The position numbers and the translations under genes were made by a program. From Pseudomonas sp. Irchel 3E20 (lineage in GTDB: Bacteria > Pseudomonadota > Gammaproteobacteria > Pseudomonadales > Pseudomonadaceae): 64,000 nt of DNA. The notes beneath the pieces are model-generated. The model was not told the DNA's origin. It worked only from the letters and a program-made list of their open reading frames with translations, and searched no databases. The stretch is taken from assembly GCF_900187645.1 (NCBI RefSeq), contig NZ_FYEE01000006.1, positions 62,001-126,000 on the forward strand. The letters run 5' to 3'. This document shows, one piece after another, positions 20,353 through 27,800 of this stretch. Each line of letters opens with the position of its first letter. The first letter of the stretch is position 1.

Positions 20353-21594
20353 TCACGCCGCGCGGGGCGTGAGGCCTTGCATGTCGATGGCGGGCCTGCG
20401 CCCACCGATCAATTCACTGAGCAAACGCCCGCTGGCACAGGCCAGGGTAAAGCCCAGCGCACCGTGGCCGAGGTTGAGCCACAGGTTGCGGTACGCCGTG
20501 GCGCCGATCAGCGGCACGCCATTGGGCGTGGCCGGGCGCATGCCGGCCCACTCGATGGCGGCCTCATAATCGCCGGCCTCGGGGAACGTCTCGCGGGCCT
20601 GGCGCTTTATCAGGGCCAGGCGTTTGGGGTCCAGGGCCGGGTCGAAGCCGACGATATCCACCATCGCCGCCACCCGTAATTGCTGGCCGAGCCGCGCGTA
20701 GACGATCTTGCGGTCGTAATCGGTGATGCTCAACTGGGGCGCGCGGTGCTGCGGGCCAATCGGCACCGTCAGGCTGTAGCCCTTGAGCGGGTACAGCGGC
20801 ATCTGCACGCCGGGCAGGCGCAACAGCGGGCTACGGTGCCCGGCGGCGATCACCAGGTGTTCCACCGCCAGCACCTCGTCGCCCAGCTCGATGGCCTGCA
20901 CCACCCCGCCGGCGTGGCGCAACCCGGTGACCGCTTGGCCCAGGCGCAAGGTGCAACTGCGCGAAGCCTGGAGCCGGGCCAGCAGTTGTTGGCAAAAGGC
21001 GTGGCAGTCGCCAACCTCTTCCTCCGGGGTATAGATGCCGCCCACCAGTTCGCGGCGGGCCAGGGCCGGCTCCAGGCTGGCGCATTCGGTATCCGACAGC
21101 ACCAATTGCTGCTGTGGCTCGATCAGCGCATGGCGGGCGCGCTCGAAGCTATAGGCATCGCGGAAGGTCACCAGTTTGCCGTTGCGCCGCCAGTGGAAAT
21201 CCCCCAGCAGGTCTTCTTCGCGCCAGTCGCTCAAGGTGCGCTGGCTCAACAGCGCCAGGCGCAGCAGGTGGGCGGCGTTCTGGCGGTTGACCGAGGTGCG
21301 GCACGCCGCCAGGAACGCGCCCATCCAGCGCCACTGCGCCGGGTCCAGGCGCGGGCGCAGCTTGAGCGGGGAGTCGGCGCGCAACATCCAGCCCAACGCT
21401 TGCAAGGGCACGCCGGCATCGGCCAGGGGCGCGACATAGCGGTAGGACAACTGGCCGCCGTTGGCGAAACTGGCTTCCCCGCCCAGGTCCTGGCGCGCCT
21501 CCACCAGCGTCACCTCGACGCCGTCGCGCACCAGCGCATAGGCCGTTGCCAGGCCGACCACGCCGCCCCCGATGATGCAAACCCGCTGTGCCAT
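20353..21594 (-). CDS. D-amino-acid dehydrogenase-type FAD oxidoreductase (DguA/DadA-like)
   Basis: This 413-residue DAO-fold flavoprotein begins with the FAD motif CIIGGGVVGLATAYAL and EARQDLGGEASFANGGQLSY, the DadA-type signature. It closes with GHGALGFTLACASGRLLSEL, also typical. It should oxidise a D-amino acid to the 2-oxoacid and feed electrons to the quinone pool at the inner membrane. The adjacent glutamate-type binding protein and divergent LysR gene suggest D-glutamate or a related substrate (inference). The ATG at 21594 has AAGGA upstream. It is probably co-transcribed with the binding-protein gene, 37 bp downstream. Confidence 0.88.
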   Translation of the reverse strand: MAQRVCIIGGGVVGLATAYALVRDGVEVTLVEARQDLGGEASFANGGQLSYRYVAPLADAGVPLQALGWMLRADSPLKLRPRLDPAQWRWMGAFLAACRTSVNRQNAAHLLRLALLSQRTLSDWREEDLLGDFHWRRNGKLVTFRDAYSFERARHALIEPQQQLVLSDTECASLEPALARRELVGGIYTPEEEVGDCHAFCQQLLARLQASRSCTLRLGQAVTGLRHAGGVVQAIELGDEVLAVEHLVIAAGHRSPLLRLPGVQMPLYPLKGYSLTVPIGPQHRAPQLSITDYDRKIVYARLGQQLRVAAMVDIVGFDPALDPKRLALIKRQARETFPEAGDYEAAIEWAGMRPATPNGVPLIGATAYRNLWLNLGHGALGFTLACASGRLLSELIGGRRPAIDMQGLTPRAA

Positions 21595-21668
21595 GTCAGT
21601 CCTTGCCCTGTGGATAAATCAGGCGTTGAGGGTAGGCCCGGGTGACAGGCGCGGGACAATGAATAAAG

Positions 21669-21696
21669 ATGGGCAACCCATAAACAAAGGTTATGG
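21669..21696. promoter_or_regulatory. LysR-type operator candidate in the divergent promoter region
   Basis: CCATAA (21678-21683) and TTATGG (21691-21696) form a perfect dyad with a 7-nt spacer. It contains the LysR T-N11-A motif (T21681, A21693). An overlapping dyad, ATGGG-CAA-CCCAT, lies at 21669-21681. The site ends 7 bp before the LysR start codon and is placed to control both divergent genes. Confidence 0.55.
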
Positions 21697-21703
21697 ACTT
21701 GCC

Positions 21704-22606
21704 ATGCGCTTGCGACATATCGAGATTTTCCAGGCCATCCGCCAGACCGGCTCGGTCAGCGGCGCCGCGCAGTTGCTGCACGTGTCTCAACCGGCGGTGA
21801 CCAAAGTGCTGCAACACGCCGAGTTGCAGCTGGGCTTCCCGCTGTTTTTGCGGGTGCGCGGCAAGCTTCACGCCACCCCCGAAGCGCTGGAGTTGGAGCG
21901 CGAGGTCAGCAAGGTCAGCGAAAGCCTGCAAGGGGTGCGGCGCCTGGCCCAAAGCCTGCGCCGCGAACCGGGCCACAGCCTGCGTATCGGCGCTACGCCG
22001 GCGCTGGCCCTGTCGATCCTGCCGCCGGCCATCCACCAGTGGACGCAGCATTACCCCGACATCGCCTGCGAATTGTCCAGCGCCCACAGCCGCGAACTGA
22101 CGCAAAACCTGCTGATGCGTGAAATCGATGTTGCCTTGACCCTGCAAAGCCCCGATCACCCGGGGCTCACGGCCCAGGCCCTGGCCGAGGGCGTGCTGGT
22201 GGTACTGGCCCCGGCCAACTACTGGCCGGCCGACACGGCGGGCCGGCCCCTGGCATTGATGGACCTGGCAGATGCGCCGTTGATTGGTTTGTCCAGCGCC
22301 GACCCGTTAGCGGCACGGCTCGACAGCTACCTGGAAGCGGTAGAACCGGCGCCGCGTATCCGCATTGCCGTGCAGACCTATTCCCTGGCCCGGGCCATGG
22401 TCGAATCGGGTGCGGGGCTGGCGGTGATCGACCCCTTCACCGCCCTCGGCGCCTCCACCGCCACCACCCGCATCCGCCCCCTCGCCCCGGCGCTGCCCAT
22501 CACCCTCTACGCCGTCACCCGCGCCCACGAAGCCCCGGCCCACACCCTGGGCAGCCTGCTGCACATCGTCAGCAACAACGCCCGCCAAGCCCTGGCACGC
22601 CTGTAG
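21704..22606 (+). CDS. LysR-family transcriptional regulator (DguR-like)
   Basis: This 300-residue regulator has the N-terminal LysR helix-turn-helix MRLRHIEIFQAIRQTGSVSG and LLHVSQPAVTKVLQHAE (residues 1-60), then a periplasmic-binding-like effector domain from about 90. The ATG at 21704 matches the family start; the frame is open upstream to 21572, but that part overlaps the divergent gene. It most likely controls the dehydrogenase/binding-protein pair opposite, with a D-amino acid as inducer (inference from gene order). Confidence 0.9.
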   Translation: MRLRHIEIFQAIRQTGSVSGAAQLLHVSQPAVTKVLQHAELQLGFPLFLRVRGKLHATPEALELEREVSKVSESLQGVRRLAQSLRREPGHSLRIGATPALALSILPPAIHQWTQHYPDIACELSSAHSRELTQNLLMREIDVALTLQSPDHPGLTAQALAEGVLVVLAPANYWPADTAGRPLALMDLADAPLIGLSSADPLAARLDSYLEAVEPAPRIRIAVQTYSLARAMVESGAGLAVIDPFTALGASTATTRIRPLAPALPITLYAVTRAHEAPAHTLGSLLHIVSNNARQALARL

Positions 22607-22639
22607 CACGCGGGCAGTGCGTGGCAAACAGGACGGCGG

Positions 22640-23257
22640 TTAGAGCACGTAAAACAGAATCGCCACGAAATGCAGCAAGCTGCCGCCCATGACGAACAGG
22701 TGCCAAATGCCGTGGGCGTGGCGCAAACGGCTATCGAGGGCGAAGAAGATGATGCCCACGGTGTACAGCACCCCACCCGAGGCCAACCAGGCGAAACCGC
22801 TGGGGCCCAGGGCCACCAGCAACGGCTTGACCGCCACCAGCACGATCCAGCCCATCACCGCGTAAATCACGATGGATAAAATCCGCGCCTCGGAGCGGGG
22901 CTTGATCTCCTGCAAAATGCCGATCACCGCCAGCCCCCAGACAACCCCGAACAACGTCCAACCCCACGGCCCGCGCAGGGTCACCAGGCAAAATGGGGTG
23001 TAGCTGCCGGCGATCAGCAGGTAGATCGAAAAATGGTCGACCTTCTGCATGATCGCCTTCTTGCGCCCGCGCACGCTGTGGTACACGGTCGAGGCGCTGT
23101 ACAGCACCAACAGCGTGAACCCGTAGATCGCCACGCTGACAATCTTCCAGGGGCTGCCGTCCAGGCTGGCGATCACCAGCAACCACACCGCCCCCACACA
23201 CGCCGCCACCGCCCCGAGCAAATGGCTCCAGGCGTTGAATCTTTCCCCGTGATACAT
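22640..23257 (-). CDS. trhA: TrhA/hemolysin III-family membrane protein (PAQR)
   Basis: This 205-residue protein has seven hydrophobic helices, an N-terminal ERFNAWSHLLGAV and a C-terminal HAHGIWHLFVMGGSLLHFVA. The conserved His and Ser/Asp positions form the PAQR metal site. Family members (TrhA in E. coli) affect membrane fluidity and fatty-acid balance; the name haemolysin III is historical. GAGG lies upstream of ATG 23257. It lies 27 bp downstream of the HEPN gene on the same strand, so some read-through is possible. Confidence 0.88.
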   Translation of the reverse strand: MYHGERFNAWSHLLGAVAACVGAVWLLVIASLDGSPWKIVSVAIYGFTLLVLYSASTVYHSVRGRKKAIMQKVDHFSIYLLIAGSYTPFCLVTLRGPWGWTLFGVVWGLAVIGILQEIKPRSEARILSIVIYAVMGWIVLVAVKPLLVALGPSGFAWLASGGVLYTVGIIFFALDSRLRHAHGIWHLFVMGGSLLHFVAILFYVL

Positions 23258-23284
23258 CGCTGCCTCGCTTTGGAAACGCTTAAA

Positions 23285-23710
23285 TCAGAGCTGGTCCAGC
23301 ACTTGCTGTACCTGCCCGCGCAGATGCTCGGCATGGCTCAACAATTCCGCCAACAGGGCGGGATCTTCATCCATATACCCCTCGTACTCCGCAAGGTTGC
23401 GCCGCTCATGGCACAACGCAAACAGGCGCACCGCAATCTTGCTCGCGTCCATCGTGTGAGCCAGGCATTGGAAAACCAGGTAGCGCTTGTCAGAACGGTA
23501 CCCGCACAAGCGCAACGCGGTCAGCGCGATGGCGTGCGCGGCGTTGTAGGCCAGGTCAAAACGGCTGGCAAACGAGAGCTGGCTGACCTGTGCATCGCGC
23601 AAGCGATCCGTGGCCGAACGCATCAGCCCTTCACATTCCTTACGATCCGGCGGCTCAGCCTTCAAGCCGCCACTGCGAACCAGATTCTCAAGATTCTCGA
23701 GGTTTCCCAT
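23285..23710 (-). CDS. HEPN-like helical protein, putative toxin of a HEPN-MNT pair
   Basis: This 141-residue all-helical protein has the HEPN pattern FDLAYNAAHAIALTALRLCG (residues 51-70) and a later conserved block HERRNLAEYEGY (101-112). In active HEPN RNases an R-x4-6-H motif occupies that block; here Tyr109 stands where His is expected. The gene overlaps the upstream nucleotidyltransferase gene by 23 bp and has a strong GGAGG site 7 nt before its ATG, so translation is probably coupled. Pairing with a minimal nucleotidyltransferase is the classic HEPN-MNT toxin-antitoxin arrangement. The toxin role is inferred. With the His absent, it may be a non-catalytic or differently acting HEPN. 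Confidence 0.7.
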   Translation of the reverse strand: MGNLENLENLVRSGGLKAEPPDRKECEGLMRSATDRLRDAQVSQLSFASRFDLAYNAAHAIALTALRLCGYRSDKRYLVFQCLAHTMDASKIAVRLFALCHERRNLAEYEGYMDEDPALLAELLSHAEHLRGQVQQVLDQL

Positions 23711-24308
23711 CCTTGGCCTCCAAAGGGTTACTGCCTATCAGGTTTATTTTCTCCTGCTGTGCAACCCGCTCTACGAAGCTGTTACCCGCCGCCCATTTGG
23801 CGGCCCAGTCTTGAGGTGTGTAGAGCGTAGGGTTGAGCGGGCGGCCCAGTTGCTCTTCGAGTGGCATCAACTGTTCCATCACGTCACTGTAGTGCAGCCC
23901 TTCGCCGATCAGCATCAGGTCTATGTCACTGGATGAGTTGACCTGGTTCTTGGCAACAGAGCCGTAAATGAACGCCCACGTCAGCTGCTTGGCAAATGGC
24001 GCCAGGGCTGCGCGCAAAGGTTGGGCGATGCCGAAGGTCTTGCGGGCAATGCCAAGCAGTTCGGCATAAATGGGGCAGTCAGGGTTGGCCTGATAGTGGG
24101 TCTGATTGCCCTGGCGGGTCATGGTCAGCACACCTGCCGCCAGTAACCGCTCCAGTTCGCGCATCAGACTGCCCCTACCCACCTGCGCCGAACGTGCGAT
24201 TTCGTTGGCGTAGAAGCTGCGCTCGGGGCTGCTGAAGAGCAATCCCAGGACTTTCTGCTGGGTTGAAGTAAACAGGGCATCACTGAGTGAAGCACTTTCC
24301 ATGACCAT
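23688..24308 (-). CDS. Winged-HTH/minimal nucleotidyltransferase protein, putative antitoxin and autorepressor
   Basis: This 206-residue protein fuses a DNA-binding winged helix (residues ~14-75: QQKVLGLLFSSPERSFYANE, QVGRGSLMRELERLL, GNQTHYQANP wing) to a pol-beta-type nucleotidyltransferase. The NTase motif GS-x10-DxD is intact (Gly116, Ser117, Asp128, Asp130). MNT antitoxins of this kind can AMPylate the partner HEPN protein. The N-terminal HTH here suggests that it also represses its own promoter, which carries a striking double operator. ATG 24308 is taken as the start; ATG 24302 is also possible, and both have weak ribosome sites after a very short predicted leader. It overlaps the downstream HEPN gene by 23 bp. 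Confidence 0.75.
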   Translation of the reverse strand: MVMESASLSDALFTSTQQKVLGLLFSSPERSFYANEIARSAQVGRGSLMRELERLLAAGVLTMTRQGNQTHYQANPDCPIYAELLGIARKTFGIAQPLRAALAPFAKQLTWAFIYGSVAKNQVNSSSDIDLMLIGEGLHYSDVMEQLMPLEEQLGRPLNPTLYTPQDWAAKWAAGNSFVERVAQQEKINLIGSNPLEAKDGKPRES

Positions 24309-24312
24309 GCTC

Positions 24313-24360
24313 GATAAGTCCCAAAAAGGGAACGATAAGTCCCTTTTTGGGACTTATCAA
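24313..24360 (-). promoter_or_regulatory. Promoter with embedded double operator for the HEPN-MNT module
   Basis: Read on the minus strand, -35 TTGATA (24355-24360) and -10 TATCGT (24332-24337) are exactly 17 bp apart. The palindrome GATAAGTCCC-N5-GGGACTTATC (24334-24358, perfect 10-bp arms) covers the spacer and touches both boxes. A second GATAAGTCCC-N5-GGGA copy lies at 24313-24331, over the expected start of transcription. Its left half-site is 21 bp from the first, two helical turns. Taken as one structure, the two form perfect 19-bp inverted arms (24313-24331 and 24340-24358). Binding by the adjacent wHTH protein would block RNA polymerase. Confidence 0.7.
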
Positions 24361-24372
24361 CCGGCAATGCCC

Positions 24373-24831
24373 CTACCCCACCAACCCCGCCTCCACCAGC
24401 AAGGCCTCAAGCCCCGGCAAGTCCGGGACTTTGGCCACTTGGTCGGCGATTTGCACGGCGGCTTTTTCCAGGGGGCAGAGGGGCACGTCCACGTAGCTCA
24501 GTTGGCTGTCGAGCTTGCAGGAGCGCGGGATGCCCTGCACCAACAGGCCAATAAATTTAAGGCCCGCATGGCCGCCCAGGGCGTTGAGGACGACGATGCG
24601 GGCGCGTTCGCCGATGACGGTTTTCTGCCCGCAGGCCGATTCAAAACTCAGCAGCGGGATGTGCCGGTCCCGCCAGGTCACGCGGCCCAAGTACCAGGGC
24701 GGGGTGTCGAGGTCGAAGGTGCCGGGCTGGTAGTCGATCAGTTCGGCGATGGCCACGTTGGGCAGGATCAGGTGGCGGTCGCCCAAGGGCAGGAGCAGCC
24801 CGGTAAGGCTGCTGACGCGGTGGTCACGCAT
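24373..24831 (-). CDS. chpC: CheW-like protein of the Pil-Chp system (ChpC)
   Basis: This 152-residue CheW-domain protein has the typical strands LLLPLGDRHLILPNVAIAEL and WRDRHIPLLSFE. It would link a receptor to the ChpA kinase. The ATG at 24831 overlaps the end of chpA by 8 bp, which indicates translational coupling; the frame is open upstream inside chpA. It is the last gene of the Pil-Chp cluster here. In P. aeruginosa chpC also follows chpA, with chpB between them; chpB is absent here. Confidence 0.85.
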   Translation of the reverse strand: MRDHRVSSLTGLLLPLGDRHLILPNVAIAELIDYQPGTFDLDTPPWYLGRVTWRDRHIPLLSFESACGQKTVIGERARIVVLNALGGHAGLKFIGLLVQGIPRSCKLDSQLSYVDVPLCPLEKAAVQIADQVAKVPDLPGLEALLVEAGLVG

Positions 24832-27800
24832 GGGGTTTGCTCCACAGGCCGATGCTTTCAAGCAAGACCGACTCCTGGTACGGCTTGCCCAGGTAGTCGT
24901 TGACGCCGATGGCCATGGCGCGGTCGCGGTGTTTCTGGCCGGTGCGCGAGGTAATCATGATGATCGGCAGCTGTTGCAGGCGCGGATGGTTGCGCACGGC
25001 GATGGCCACTTCAAAGCCATCCATGCGCGGCATTTCGATGTCCAGCAGCATCAGGTCGGGGGTGTGTTCTTCCAGCAGAGCCATGGCGTCCACGCCGTCT
25101 TTGGCGGTGAGGACGTTCATGCCGTGGCGTTCCAGCAAGCGGCTGGTGACTTTGCGCACGGTGACCGAGTCGTCCACCACCAGCACCAGCATGGGCCGGC
25201 GTACCTGGCTGTCGCCCGCCGCGCCGTCGCCGCTGCGCTGTTGCGGCAGGCGTGTGTGCAGGGCGCGCATATGGGCCAGCAGGTCGAGGATCAGCACCAC
25301 CCGGCCATCGCCCAGGATGGTCGCCCCGGACAGCCCCTGCACGGCGGCGAACTGCGGCCCCAGGCTCTTGACCACGATTTCGCGGCTGCCGGCCATGGCG
25401 TCCACCTGCACCGCGATGCGCCGCTCGTCAACGTGCACCAACAGCACCGGCAGCGCCTGGTTTTCCCCTAGCGAGCGCGGTCGGGCGACGGTGCCGAGCA
25501 GTTCGCCCAAGTAGCACAACTCGTAGCGCTGCCCGGCGTATTCATAGTGCGGCGCGTCGAGTTGGTAGCAGGCCTCCAGCTCGTTGGGCAGCACCCGCAC
25601 GATGCCTTCGATGGTGTTGAGCGGGATCGCGTATTGCTCCTCCACGCACTGCACCATCAGGGCCTGGTTGACCGACAGGGTGAACGGCAGACGAATGCGA
25701 AAGTGCACGCCCAGGCCCGGAGTGGAGTCGATGCTCATGCTGCCGCCCAGTTGCCGCACTTCTTCGTGGACCACGTCCATGCCCACGCCACGCCCGGAAA
25801 TCTGGGTGATTTTTTCGGCGGTGGAAAACCCCGGTTGCAGGATGAATTGCAGCACTTCGCGGTCGCTGATTTGGGCGGCGGGGTCCAGCAGGCCGCGGTT
25901 GATCGCCTTGCGCCGCACCGCTTCGAGCGGCACCCCGGCGCCGTCGTCGCGGATGTCGAAGACGATGTCGCCGCCCTCGTGAGACAGGTCCAGGGTGATG
26001 CGCCCCTGGGCCGGTTTGCCGGCGGCCAGGCGCACCGCAGCGGCCTCCAGGCCATGGTCGACGGAGTTGCGCAACATGTGTTCCAGGGGGGCGACCATGC
26101 GTTCGAGCACGTTGCGGTCCATCTCGCCCTGGGCGTTGCCGACCACGAAGGCCACGTCCTTGCCCAACTCGCCGGCCACCTGGCGCACGATGCGCTTGAG
26201 GCGCGGCAGCATGCGCTCGAACGGCACCATGCGCGTGCCCATCAGGCCTTCTTGCAGCTCGGTGTTGACCCGGCCCTGCTGCTGCAACAGGTTTTGTGCG
26301 TCGTAGGTGCGCCGGCCGAGGGTTTCCTTGAGGTCGAGCAGGTCCGAGGCGGACTCGGACAAGGCCCGCGACAGTTGCTGCAAGAGGGAGTGGCGGTCCA
26401 TTTCCAGTGGGTCGAATTCTTCGTAGCCCTGGTGCTCGGCCTCCATTTGCTGCTGGCCGAGGGTGCGCGCCTGGGTTTCGGTTTCCAGGCGCCGCAGTTG
26501 ATCGCGCATGCGTTCGAGGGTGGTTTCCATCTCGCCCAGGGCAGTGCGGGCGTCGTTGACCTGCTGTTCGATGCGGCCACGGAAGATCGAGGTTTCGCCG
26601 GCCAGGTTGACGAGGTCGTCGAGCAGTTGCGCCGAAACCTTGACCATGTCGGCGCTGCTTGTTTCCTGGGGAGCGGGCGGTGCAACCTCGACGGCGGCGG
26701 GCGCGGGTTCGGCGGCGGGTGGCGCCACGGGGCATTGGGCGAAGCTGCGGATGGCTTCAATCAGGCTGTCGGCGGCCAGCACCGGGCGGGCGGCGCGGGC
26801 CGCTTCGAGCATCTGGGCGAGGCGGTCGTGGCAGCTTTGCAACAGGGTGAAGAGTTCCTGGGAGGGCAGCAATTGCCCGGCCGAGAGGCCTTCGTAGAGA
26901 AATTCCAGTTCATGGGCCAGGTCGCCGATCGGGCCGATTTCGACCATCCGCGCACCGCCCTTGAGGGTGTGCAGGTCACGCAGCAGGGTTTCCAGTTCCT
27001 GGCGGCCATGCGGCTCGGCTTGCCAACGCAGCAACGCGGCGCCGGAGCTGTCGATGATGTCAAAGCCTTCTTCGAGGAAGATTTCCAGCAGTTCCGGGTC
27101 GGCCCCGGCGCTGTCCGCCACCGGTTCGGCCACGGTCTCACTCGCCGCAGGGCTGGCGGCCTGCTGGCGGAAATCGCGGATGGCGTCGATCAAAAACCCT
27201 GGGTCTTCCAAGGGATGGTGCTGCTGCAAGTCTTCCAGCAGCAACGCCAGCAGGTCATGGCTGTGTTGCAACAGCAGCGCCAGCTCCTGGCTGTAGGCGT
27301 AGCGCCGGTCCACCAGGTCTTCGTAGAGGCTTTGCAGTTCATGGGCCAGGTCGCCCACCGGCGCCACGTTGGCCATGCGCGCACCGCCCTTGAGGGTATG
27401 CAGGTCCCGTTGCAGCGATTGCAAGGGCGCGCTGTTGTCCGGTTCGTCGAGCCAGCGTTGCAGGGCCTGGCCGGCGCTTTCGAGGATGTCCGTCGCTTCA
27501 TCGAGGAAGATCGCCACGATCTCGTCGTCCACCGGCGCGGTGTGCGCCAGTTCGGCAGTGGCGGTGCCCAGGTCGCTGATGCTCAGGGTGCGGTTGGCAT
27601 CGCTGCGGATCAGCCCGGTGGCGGACGGGTCCAGGCTTTGCCCGAGCAACTCGCGCAGGGCCTTGACCCGCGCCGGTTGCGGGCTGATTTCCTGCCCGGC
27701 GGCCAATTGGTCGAGCATGCTGATAAGGGCTTCGTGGGCGCTGTCGGCCTCGCGAAAAAACGCTTCGCTGACCGCCAGGCTGCTTTCTTCGACGGCGCCG

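Noticed and set aside
24164..24367. 67-codon frame through the HEPN-MNT operator
   Set aside because: It reads the palindrome in the wrong frame and overlaps the nucleotidyltransferase gene; no ribosome site.
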